From the NCBI GenBank assembly GCA_031265535.1, contig JAISCO010000099.1:1-5600 (forward strand): DNA of 5,600 nt, read 5' to 3'. Below, piece by piece: positions 1 to 4,615 of this stretch. The notes under the pieces were generated by a model, which searched no databases, was not told where the DNA came from, and saw only the letters and a program-made list of their open reading frames with translations. This DNA comes from Spirochaetaceae bacterium. Lineage in GTDB: Bacteria > Spirochaetota > Spirochaetia > Treponematales > Breznakiellaceae. Positions within the stretch are counted from its first letter, which is position 1. Each line of letters opens with the position of its first letter. A program made the position numbers and the translations under genes.

Positions 1-4
1 TTAA

Positions 5-778
5 TCAATCCTGCGCCCTTGCCGCAACCAGCGTCCACACCGCGTTCACCCTCCGGTCAAACCACGTTTCCAGTATCATTACGCCGGTCAAGTCTCCCGC
101 ACTTCGCGTAACATTATGGGAACTACGCCCGCCGGCTACATCGGATGTATTGCTGTCAACACGGGTGGACAATTGGGGCAGCAGCGAGACGAGCGCGTTT
201 TCATAAGACGCCTCGTAAGTTTTTTGAAACGATCCCTTATTTTTTGAATACCCGATACCGGCCATGAAACCCGGAATCGTAACGACATACTTTTTTGTCC
301 AGTCAGGAACCCCGTCCTCCAGAACCGAGTTGTATGGCGGAATATCGGAAACCCCCGTGTACCGAACCCGCACAAGAACAATGCCGTTCTTTTCAAGCAA
401 ATTACGGTCACGGTCAAAAATTAGCGCGTCCAGAAACTCTTCCGGATTGCGCCGCAGTTCCAGCCGGTAATCAAAATCGCTAAAATAATCCAGAGCGCCC
501 GCTCCCTGGTTCAGAACGGCCACGCTCTCTCCGTGAAGGCCGTGATACAGTGCCGCCTTCCGCGCCGCGTCCAGCAGCGCCAGCCGTACCCCCTCGTCCC
601 GGTTTCCTCGCCTTCCCGCCACACCAAAAACCGTAATCGCTGAGCCGGACGGCCTGGTTACCCAATACCCGCTGTCGAACACAGCTTCAAGAGGGGCATC
701 CTCCGCCGACAAAAGGCCCGACGCGGTTCCCAAAAGAAGCGCAGACAGCACGAACACACGAATAAAAGATTTCATCAT
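5..778 (-). CDS. Secreted LPP20-like protein of unknown function
   Basis: A complete 257-residue protein is read leftward from ATG at 778 to TGA at 7-5. The first of two adjacent ATG codons is preferred because GGAGG (plus-strand 789-793) lies 10 nt before it. Residues 1-25 form a signal peptide with basic residues near the start, a hydrophobic core and a likely cut after LLSA. No lipobox cysteine is seen, so the product is probably periplasmic or surface-exposed and soluble. Two stretches resemble the core of LPP20-type domains, a glycine-rich strand followed by an Ala/Arg-rich helix: about residues 48-80 (VFGVAGR, then the LALLDAARKAALY helix) and about 170-205 (GFMAGIGYSKN, then a long helix). 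The segment near 228-255 (LTGVMILETWF to WTLVAAR) matches the closing strands of such domains. The gene is separated from the lipoprotein gene by a terminator and a 440 bp spacer, so it probably has its own promoter. The export call is firm; the domain assignment is by eye and moderate; no function is claimed. Confidence 0.8.
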   Translation of the reverse strand: MMKSFIRVFVLSALLLGTASGLLSAEDAPLEAVFDSGYWVTRPSGSAITVFGVAGRRGNRDEGVRLALLDAARKAALYHGLHGESVAVLNQGAGALDYFSDFDYRLELRRNPEEFLDALIFDRDRNLLEKNGIVLVRVRYTGVSDIPPYNSVLEDGVPDWTKKYVVTIPGFMAGIGYSKNKGSFQKTYEASYENALVSLLPQLSTRVDSNTSDVAGGRSSHNVTRSAGDLTGVMILETWFDRRVNAVWTLVAARAQD

Positions 779-1029
779 AAAACCACAGCCTCCAAACGCC
801 CGTCACAAGTCAGAACAATTAACAACAATTAACAAATGCCCACAGATCACTGTCATTATCCAGCAGTTTTACTTTCCGCTCCACTGACCACTTTTAACTG
901 TTAATGGGTGGGGGTAGTGGAAAAGCGTTTTGCGGAGCAAAACCTTTGGAACGAGGGGGAGCCGTAACAAAAAGTTCATCATAAACTTCAAAATTTTAAC
1001 GGTTTAGGATTGATGCGCTTCCCCTCATT

Positions 1030-1124
1030 CAAGTAAAAAGTAAAAGATAAAAAGTAAAAAATTCCCTGTTAATTGTCACTGCTACTTGTTCCTTTTTCCC
1101 TTTTCCTTTATCTATTCCTTTTTA
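1030..1124. repeat. Two-armed degenerate heptamer array
   Basis: Positions 1030-1057 read as four 7-bp units in one sense (caagtaa, aaagtaa, aagataa, aaagtaa). From 1062 to about 1124 the units are in the opposite sense (ttccctg, ttaattg, tcactgc, tacttgt, tcctttt, tcccttt and so on). The purine-rich arm faces a pyrimidine-rich arm, so an imperfect stem could form. The units belong to the same degenerate family as the large array at 4268-4577. Confidence 0.7.
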
Positions 1125-1158
1125 CCATAAATTTTCTAAAAGTAAAATTGCTAGTCAT

Positions 1159-1172
1159 CCCCCCCCCCCCCC
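1159..1172. repeat. Homopolymer run of 14 C
   Basis: Fourteen uninterrupted C residues on the plus strand (14 G on the minus strand) lie 381 bp upstream of the leftward gene that starts at 778 and 48 bp beyond the lipoprotein gene's terminator T-run. The run does not lie in a convincing reading frame. Its left flank (AAAATT, then TAGTCATCC) resembles the minus-strand flank of the other 14-base run at 4066-4079 (AAAATTC, then TAGGTCAATCC), which suggests both belong to a repeated element. Runs this long are prone to slippage. Confidence 0.85.
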
Positions 1173-1219
1173 TCGCAAAAAAGTACGCGCTGTCCGTCTA
1201 TCATAAAACATTCCTAAGC

Positions 1220-1274
1220 AAAAAAGCCGGTCCCAAACGGCATAAGGAGCACTATACCCCATTTGAAACCGGCT
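1220..1274 (-). terminator. Intrinsic terminator of the LPP20 lipoprotein gene
   Basis: Read leftward, the arms AGCCGGTTTCAAA (1274-1262) and TTTGGGACCGGCT (1237-1225) pair over 13 bp with two G-U pairs, across a 24-nt loop, and are followed at once by a T-run. It begins about 37 nt after the lipoprotein stop codon. The loop is longer than usual for an intrinsic terminator, but the GC-rich base of the stem plus T-run is the expected form. Confidence 0.75.
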
Positions 1275-1289
1275 CGTGGATCCAAGATC

Positions 1290-1309
1290 AATTGCCGCAA
1301 AGGGCAATT
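1290..1309 (-). other. Small hairpin just after the lipoprotein stop codon
   Basis: AATTGCC (1290-1296) and GGCAATT (1303-1309) form a perfect 7-bp stem with a 6-nt loop, 2 nt beyond the stop codon at 1312-1314. No T-run follows it leftward, so it is more likely a 3'-end stabilising structure ahead of the true terminator than a terminator itself. Confidence 0.5.
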
Positions 1310-1311
1310 AC

Positions 1312-1911
1312 TCAGTCGCCTACCGGTACAGGACCGCCGCCGGCCTCTTTCGAGAAGGCAGTATCCATGCGCTGCAAAGCGTCAAACGCCGCCGCCGCGG
1401 GAATCGCCAGTTTTGCCGCGGCGGCCGCCTGATTCACCTCGTTTGCCGCCGCCGACTTGCTGAACTCCATCACCACCCAAAGGAGTCCGTTGTCGTCCCG
1501 CTCCAGCTTTACCGTACGCGCGCCCTTTAACTCGGCCTTTGAAAGCGTCTGTGTGATGTTTTCCTGAAAAGACAGCGCCGCGGACGGGTCAATCTCGCTT
1601 GTGGCCGTATAGTCGTTCACCATGTCCTTCACGATAGTGCTCAACTGCCGCGAAATATCCGCGCGCGCCCGTGTCTCCGCAAAAGTCTTGCCGGTACCCA
1701 TCTTGGTCATATCGTTTCCAATCCTGTAGGTACCGATACCGATAAGCACATCCTCGGACGCGTTCAAGTATGCGTCATTCACAAAACTTGGAACGCCGCT
1801 AAGCCCCTTGCCCATACTGCCCGAAGGCGCCGCCGGAGCGCTCGCGCACCCCGCCAGCGACAGCAGCAAAGCAACTGCCGCGCCTAAACCTAAAACAAAA
1901 GATTTTTTCAT
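1312..1911 (-). CDS. LPP20-family outer-envelope lipoprotein
   Basis: A complete 199-residue protein runs from ATG at 1911 to TGA at 1314-1312. AAGGAG (plus-strand 1918-1923) lies 6 nt before the ATG and fixes the start. Residues 1-22 are a lipoprotein signal: MKK, a hydrophobic core and the lipobox LAGC with the lipidated cysteine at 22, followed by an Ala/Pro/Ser/Gly-rich tether to about 40. The body fits the LPP20 family: IGIGTYRIG near 57-65, an AETRARADISRQL helix at 78-90, a helix to about 100, then ARTVKLERDD and LLWVVMEF strands near 131-150. The end (about 155-199) is Ala-rich and probably helical, then flexible. LPP20 proteins are small membrane-anchored lipoproteins; some relatives (FlgP) belong to outer flagellar structures, but most have no known role. 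The gene has its own terminator and follows a hairpin-rich leader. The lipoprotein call is firm, the family call good, the exact role unknown. Confidence 0.88.
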   Translation of the reverse strand: MKKSFVLGLGAAVALLLSLAGCASAPAAPSGSMGKGLSGVPSFVNDAYLNASEDVLIGIGTYRIGNDMTKMGTGKTFAETRARADISRQLSTIVKDMVNDYTATSEIDPSAALSFQENITQTLSKAELKGARTVKLERDDNGLLWVVMEFSKSAAANEVNQAAAAAKLAIPAAAAFDALQRMDTAFSKEAGGGPVPVGD

Positions 1912-1917
1912 CTTTCA

Positions 1918-1965
1918 CTCCTTGCCGGACGAACCGGCTATATTAAATTCCGGCACAAGCCGGTT
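1918..1965 (-). promoter_or_regulatory. Mutually exclusive hairpins against the lipoprotein Shine-Dalgarno site
   Basis: The leader of the lipoprotein gene holds four copies of a 5-nt element in the order CCGGC (1963-1959), GCCGG (1954-1950), GCCGG (1938-1934), CCGGC (1928-1924), with AAGGAG following directly. Elements 1:2 and 3:4 can form two tight hairpins with 4- and 5-nt loops. Alternatively, 1 and 3 pair over 8 bp (AACCGGCT with AGCCGGTT), which frees element 4. The 3:4 stem stacks against the Shine-Dalgarno sequence. The geometry fits a folding switch or translational control; no ligand or regulator is implied by the sequence. Confidence 0.45.
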
Positions 1966-1999
1966 ACAGACCCCTTTATTGAGGCCAAATAAACACAAA

Positions 2000-2155
2000 A
2001 AAGTAAAAAGTAACAGGTAGCAAGTAACAAGTAACAAGGAATAAGTAAAAAGGAACAAGTAAAAAATAAAAAGGAAAGTCACTCCTCACTCTTGATTCCT
2101 CATTGCTCATTGATAATTGTTAATTCACTCCTCATTCCTCATTCCTCATTCCTCA
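2000..2155. repeat. Two-armed degenerate heptamer array abutting a stop codon
   Basis: Eleven exact-period 7-bp units run from 2000 to 2076 (aaagtaa, aaagtaa, caggtag, caagtaa, caagtaa, caaggaa and so on). After 5 bp the period resumes in the opposite sense from 2082 to 2155 (ctcctca, ctcttga, ttcctca, ttgctca, ttgataa, ttgttaa, then ttcctca three times), with one 4-bp interruption at 2124-2127. The last unit contains the stop codon of the gene to the right. Purine-rich and pyrimidine-rich arms face each other. The array fills most of the 241 bp spacer between two envelope genes. Confidence 0.85.
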
Positions 2156-2965
2156 ATAGCGCTCGGAAGCGACCGTCAACACCTGACCCGTTTGCGTACT
2201 CAACGCCCGCAGACGCAAACGCCTAAGACTGCCCGTACCCGTAACCGCGCCGGTAATGATAACGTCCGCCCCCGCGATTTTACCGATAGAAACAGCCTGA
2301 CTGTCGTCAACCTCGCCGGAGGACTGAAAAGACTGTTCTTTTCTGATCCTGTCAAGTTCGCTGCGGTCAATCAGAGTAAAGCCTTTGCTCACCATGATGA
2401 ATTCAAGTTCTCCCGCGATGAACTCGGAAATTTCAGCGTCCTGCGCCGTAACATACACAATGGCAAGCCGCGACCTGGGAGTAAGTTTTTCCATAATCGT
2501 GTTGCCTGCCCGCAGCAGCGTTCCTTCAACACTACCGTCGGCAGGCGCGGGAGCGGCTGTGGCGGTGTCCAGGCGGGAAGCCGCATTTGACGCCGCGGCG
2601 CGGGCGGGCGCGGCATCGGCGACGGTTCCGCCCCCAGTGCTCTCAATGACAAAATTTCTTAACGAATGAGGCGTAACCGTGAACCTCACCGTCCCCGAAC
2701 GGGCGCTGAACGACAGAGGAGCTGTCTTTAACGTGTATAGCTCCGCGTAAATCGTGTGATCCCCGTCCGGAACACGTATAGTACCCGACTCGCCGTTAGC
2801 CAGCGTGAGCTGGGACTTACCGTCAACATATATACGCTCTCGAAACCCCGCGTTAATTTTGCTGTCAGCCCGCTGAACGACAATCTCCACTTCCGCGAAT
2901 ACGCCCGCGGCCGCAAGCAAAAACACCATGGCAGACAGGACAAAGCATACCGTTTTAAGTCTCAT
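2153..2965 (-). CDS. Secreted PEGA-like / CsgG-like domain protein
   Basis: A complete 270-residue protein runs from ATG at 2965 to TGA at 2155-2153. An in-frame start 11 codons earlier (2998) is rejected because GGAGG (2971-2975) lies 5 nt before 2965 and a clean signal peptide begins there: MRLK, a hydrophobic core, and a likely cut after GVFA at 24. Residues about 40-108 look like a PEGA-type beta domain (RIYVDGK, LANGESGTIRVPDGDHTIYAE). About 111-150 is a low-complexity Ala-rich linker. About 163-270 resembles the CsgG/TolB-like alpha-beta fold: SRLAIVYVTA, a helix, FIMVSKGFTLIDRSELDRIRKEQ, then IGKIAGADVIITGAVTG and LRLRALSTQTGQVL. No lipobox is present, so it is probably periplasmic rather than a CsgG-type lipoprotein pore. 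It starts 92 bp after the barrel gene, with no clear terminator between them, so co-transcription is likely. Its stop codon lies in a repeat array. Confidence 0.85.
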   Translation of the reverse strand: MRLKTVCFVLSAMVFLLAAAGVFAEVEIVVQRADSKINAGFRERIYVDGKSQLTLANGESGTIRVPDGDHTIYAELYTLKTAPLSFSARSGTVRFTVTPHSLRNFVIESTGGGTVADAAPARAAASNAASRLDTATAAPAPADGSVEGTLLRAGNTIMEKLTPRSRLAIVYVTAQDAEISEFIAGELEFIMVSKGFTLIDRSELDRIRKEQSFQSSGEVDDSQAVSIGKIAGADVIITGAVTGTGSLRRLRLRALSTQTGQVLTVASERY

Positions 2966-2970
2966 AATCT

Positions 2971-2975
2971 CCTCC
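2971..2975 (-). promoter_or_regulatory. Shine-Dalgarno site deciding the 2965 start
   Basis: GGAGG on the minus strand ends 5 nt before the ATG at 2965. The upstream in-frame start at 2998 would put this site inside the coding region and push the signal peptide 11 residues inward, so the shorter form is chosen. Confidence 0.8.
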
Positions 2976-3057
2976 ACATTAACCGGCGCCCGTATCACAG
3001 CCCCGCCCGCGGAGATTTTTCCCCAAGGACAGGGCTGAATAGAATAGAGCGGAAACG

Positions 3058-3648
3058 TTAAAACTTGGTGCTGATGCCGAATGTTACAAAACGGAAAAAC
3101 GCCGCTTTCAATTTGTAATCTGAATAATTTTCCATGCTCGCTTCAAGCGCGTAGTCGTCAAAGCCGCCTTCCACAAAGACGCCCACTACCGGCGTGAAGT
3201 AGTATGCCGCCCCCACGTCGAAACCGAAGGCGACACCTCCTAATTTGTCAAAACCACTTCCACTATAGACACCGATCGCGTAACCTATCTTACCGACAAG
3301 ATAGAGGTCAAGATTGGACATCAGATCGAAGTGGTAGGCGGCCCTGAGCAGGAGCGGGATTGCTCCCAGAGTCTCTTCGGCGCTGCGATATTTAAGTTTG
3401 GAAGCATCATAGCCGAGTTCGAATCCCAAAGACAGCGGAATGCCGATGGGAAGCAGGTAGTCCGCATAGATGTTGAAGCCCAAGCCTACACCGCCTTCAA
3501 TGCCTGTATCCATTCCGCTAATCGTCACCGAATTCGTACTCGACAACGCCAAACCGCCGCTGATCGTTACCTGCGCGAACACGCCCGCCGCAAACACTGT
3601 TGAAAGTAAAGCGACCACCATAACCATAAAAACTCTTTTTTTTGCCAT
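3058..3648 (-). CDS. Small outer-membrane beta-barrel protein
   Basis: A complete 196-residue protein runs from ATG at 3648 to TAA at 3060-3058. The longer frame from 3672 is rejected because AAGGAG (3656-3661) lies 7 nt before 3648 and the signal peptide begins there: MAKKR, a hydrophobic core, and a likely cut after GVFA at 25. The mature part alternates polar and hydrophobic/aromatic residues in short strands (about VTISGGLAL 27-35, GVGLGFNIYADYLLP 53-67, LSLGFELGYD 72-81, LYLVGKIGYAIGVY 115-128, GGVAFGFDVGAAYYF 137-151, GVFVEGGFDDY 156-166, AAFFRFVTFGISTKF 182-196). It ends in phenylalanine, the usual C-terminal signal for barrel insertion. Size and layout fit an 8-strand barrel of the OmpA/OmpW-like porin group; no substrate can be named. 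The gene is downstream of the C-tract ORF and upstream of the CsgG-like gene, possibly in one transcript. Confidence 0.85.
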   Translation of the reverse strand: MAKKRVFMVMVVALLSTVFAAGVFAQVTISGGLALSSTNSVTISGMDTGIEGGVGLGFNIYADYLLPIGIPLSLGFELGYDASKLKYRSAEETLGAIPLLLRAAYHFDLMSNLDLYLVGKIGYAIGVYSGSGFDKLGGVAFGFDVGAAYYFTPVVGVFVEGGFDDYALEASMENYSDYKLKAAFFRFVTFGISTKF

Positions 3649-3655
3649 ACAATAA

Positions 3656-3661
3656 CTCCTT
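3656..3661 (-). promoter_or_regulatory. Shine-Dalgarno site deciding the 3648 start
   Basis: AAGGAG on the minus strand lies 7 nt before ATG at 3648. It also overlaps the TAA (3662-3660) that would end the restored upstream reading frame, an arrangement compatible with translational coupling if that frame is ever expressed. Confidence 0.75.
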
Positions 3662-3709
3662 AATAACAGCAAAATTTTTTTACCGCGCCCATAACCGGAC
3701 GCATTTTCC

Positions 3710-3738
3710 TGTATACGCTATAAGTTCCGTACACTGAA
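3710..3738 (-). promoter_or_regulatory. Possible weak promoter of the barrel gene
   Basis: On the minus strand TTCAGT (3738-3733) and TATACA (3715-3710) are spaced by 17 bp, matching the housekeeping consensus at 3/6 and 4/6 positions. The leader would be about 55 nt. The match is weak and could be chance. Confidence 0.25.
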
Positions 3739-3751
3739 CCCGATAATTTAA

Positions 3752-3777
3752 CGTGATACATCACCGTGAGCCATCAC
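3752..3777. repeat. 13-bp tandem duplication made of small palindromes
   Basis: Two adjacent 13-bp copies, CGTGATACATCAC (3752-3764) and CGTGAGCCATCAC (3765-3777), differ at two positions. The first copy plus the next base is a near-palindrome (GTGAT and ATCAC arms). The pair could be a slippage duplication, or an operator just upstream of the possible barrel-gene promoter. Being 13 bp, the extra copy shifts the reading frame by one. Confidence 0.7.
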
Positions 3778-3894
3778 GCCGTTATTTGCCGCCCTAAGGC
3801 CGCTCATAACCGTAAGTTCATGCCATAAGCCGCCCCCTTTGTCCTGAAATATGCTATATACAACATTGCCGCGCCGTCCAAGCACGGGTTTTGC

Positions 3895-3911
3895 GCGCGA
3901 AAATTTCGCGC
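3895..3911. other. GC-rich hairpin inside the broken ORF
   Basis: GCGCGA (3895-3900) and TCGCGC (3906-3911) form a perfect 6-bp stem with a 5-nt AT loop. No T-run follows on the minus strand and only a short one on the plus strand, so it is not called a terminator. Confidence 0.4.
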
Positions 3912-4065
3912 CTTTAAACGAACCGCGGAGAAATGTAGTCTGATTTTTTGTGGAGCCGAAAAAAATACCTGCCCTGTAACGGCTGGCTTTCGGCCTCTGG
4001 CTGCCTTGCGGAGCCTTAGAGAAGGATAATCGTGTGAAACAGGGGGCGCCCCTACTTTTAGATTC

Positions 4066-4079
4066 GGGGGGGGGGGGGG
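4066..4079. repeat. Homopolymer run of 14 G (poly-C in the leftward ORF)
   Basis: Fourteen uninterrupted G on the plus strand. In the leftward frame they encode a Pro run and lie exactly where the frame must change by one base for the downstream 105 codons to be read. Poly-G/C runs of this length are known slippage sites in spirochaetes and many host-associated bacteria. Confidence 0.9.
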
Positions 4080-4144
4080 ATTGACCTAATTGAATTTTCC
4101 ACAGGCAAAAGCGCCAATGTTACGCCATAGTGAAAAAACTTTGT

Positions 4145-4185
4145 GCCGCGGCATAACGATTTTGCGCGGCGCCCGGACAGGGCGC
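4145..4185. other. Alternative GC stems in the 5' part of the leftward transcript
   Basis: GCCGCG (4145-4150) can pair with CGCGGC (4165-4170), and GCGCCC (4169-4174) with GGGCGC (4180-4185) over a 5-nt loop. The two stems share bases 4169-4170, so they partly exclude each other. They lie 30-70 nt downstream of the predicted start of the leftward RNA and could also be part of a structured RNA. Confidence 0.35.
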
Positions 4186-4222
4186 AGGACTTCAGGTTTT
4201 TATCCCACGAATTCATGATGAT

Positions 4223-4252
4223 AGTATATCTCAAAGAATAATTTTTTGTCAA
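4223..4252 (-). promoter_or_regulatory. Consensus-like housekeeping promoter, leftward
   Basis: TTGACA (4252-4247) matches the -35 consensus fully and TATACT (4228-4223) matches the -10 consensus at 5/6, with an 18-bp AT-rich spacer. The expected start of transcription, 7 nt after the -10, is the A of the ATG at 4216, so the mRNA would be leaderless. The promoter points at the poly-C ORF and then the barrel gene, and its -35 lies 15 bp from the heptamer array. Confidence 0.65.
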
Positions 4253-4267
4253 TAGCGCTTAGAGCAG

Positions 4268-4577
4268 CAGTGAACAAGGAAAAAGGAAAAAGTAAGAGGG
4301 AAAAAGGAGGAATGAACAATTAACAGTTAACAATGAGCAATTAACAATTAGCAGTGAGCAGTGAACAAGGAAAAAGGAAAAAGTAAGAGGGAAAAAGGAG
4401 GAATTAACAGTTAACAATGAGGAATGAGCAATTAACAGTGAGCAATTAGCAGTGAGCAGTGAGCAGTTAGCAATTAACAATTAAGAATGAGTAATTAGGA
4501 ATGAGGAGGGAGGAGGGAAAAAGTAAAAAGGAAGAAGGAAAAAGTAAGAAATGAGGAGGGTAAGAAATGAGGAGGGT
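4268..4577. repeat. Long degenerate 7-bp tandem array
   Basis: From 4268 to 4547 the sequence splits without a gap into 40 heptamers following (c/g/a)a(a/g)(t/g)(t/g)a(a/g), such as cagtgaa, caattaa, caatgag, caaggaa, aaagtaa. There is a second-order repeat: units 1-6 (4268-4309) recur exactly as units 14-19 (4359-4400), a 91-bp period. From 4547 a 16-bp period takes over, with agaaatgaggagggt at 4547-4561 and 4563-4577. The plus strand is almost all purine plus T. Open frames across it on the minus strand are artefacts of the period. It fills the spacer between two diverging promoters. Confidence 0.9.
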
Positions 4578-4605
4578 TGACAGAAAGGGGGCAAATGGCT
4601 AATTT
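4577..4605 (+). promoter_or_regulatory. Candidate promoter of the MATE gene
   Basis: A perfect -35 TTGACA (4577-4582) abuts the end of the repeat array. The -10 is less clear: TAATTT (4600-4605) at 17 bp is a 3/6 match, and TTTAAT (4603-4608) at 20 bp is a 5/6 match but widely spaced. Either would start RNA near 4612-4615, at or just inside the first ATG of the transporter gene. Confidence 0.45.
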
Positions 4606-4615
4606 AATAATATGA
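4595..4615 (+). CDS. Possible 6-codon leader ORF overlapping the MATE start
   Basis: ATG at 4595 has a purine-rich Shine-Dalgarno-like stretch (AAAGGGGG, 4584-4591) 3 nt before it and encodes MANLII. Its TGA (4613-4615) overlaps the transporter ATG (4612-4614) as ATGA. This is the classic form for translational coupling and would explain why the transporter start has no Shine-Dalgarno site of its own. It would only be made if transcription starts upstream of 4595, that is, not from the TTGACA at 4577. Chance is possible for such a short frame. Confidence 0.3.
   Translation: MANLII

Larger units (their letters stand above)
779..1219. other. Non-coding spacer upstream of the 778 gene
   Basis: No credible gene is seen on either strand. 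The spacer holds two short copies of the caattaa heptamer (about 815-834), a perfect 7-bp hairpin with a 3-nt loop (GTTTTGC 927-933 with GCAAAAC 937-943), a two-armed heptamer array (1030-1124) and a run of 14 C (1159-1172). The promoter of the leftward gene must lie here, but no box pair stands out. A GATAAT on the minus strand near 857-862 is a possible -10 without a good -35 partner. A plus-strand frame open across 1073-1432 runs through repeats and antisense to the lipoprotein gene, and is not believed to be a gene. Confidence 0.6.
3748..4216 (-). pseudogene. Broken or phase-variable ORF with an internal poly-C run
   Basis: From ATG at 4216 the frame reads 52 residues (MNSWDKNLKSC to PPPPRI) and stops at 4060-4058, just past a run of 14 C at 4079-4066. 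If the run had 13 C, the frame would go on through 105 sense codons (GAA at 4065-4063 to CGT at 3753-3751, stop 3750-3748), giving 155 residues. The extended part is Arg/Lys-rich and includes GIFFGSTK, GNVVYSIFQ and GGGLWHELTV. I do not recognise a family. A 13-bp tandem duplication near the end (3752-3777) breaks a further frame that would otherwise reach 3660 (about 180 residues). A strong promoter lies immediately upstream. Codon bias at third positions is weak, so a repeated non-coding element or a decayed gene are real alternatives to a switchable gene. Confidence 0.4.

Noticed and set aside
927..943. Hairpin GTTTTGC/GCAAAAC as a terminator
   Set aside because: It is AT-rich with a 3-nt loop, lacks a proper T-run on either side and has no gene ending nearby. 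It is kept only as a note in the spacer entry.
1073..1432. Plus-strand open frame of 119 residues with a hydrophobic start
   Set aside because: Its hydrophobic start comes from the pyrimidine-rich repeat arm, it crosses the 14-C run and the reverse terminator, and its end is antisense to the lipoprotein gene.
2117..2590. Plus-strand open frame of 157 residues
   Set aside because: It is antisense to the well-supported CsgG-like gene, begins in a repeat and has no recognisable features.
2998..3057. Terminator between the barrel gene and the CsgG-like gene
   Set aside because: A 7-bp AGCCCTG/CGGGGCT pairing exists but is not followed by a T-run on the minus strand, so co-transcription is favoured.
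4169..4201. Plus-strand terminator formed by GCGCCC/GGGCGC and a T-run
   Set aside because: The T-run begins 11 nt after the stem, too far for an intrinsic terminator, and no plus-strand gene ends before it.
4259..4480. Minus-strand open frame of about 73 residues rich in NCSLL motifs
   Set aside because: It is a by-product of the 7-bp repeat: any frame free of stops gives a protein with a 7-residue period. It has no Shine-Dalgarno site or plausible fold.
4268..4577. CRISPR array
   Set aside because: Units are 7 bp, contiguous and degenerate, with no constant repeats separated by unique spacers and no cas genes.
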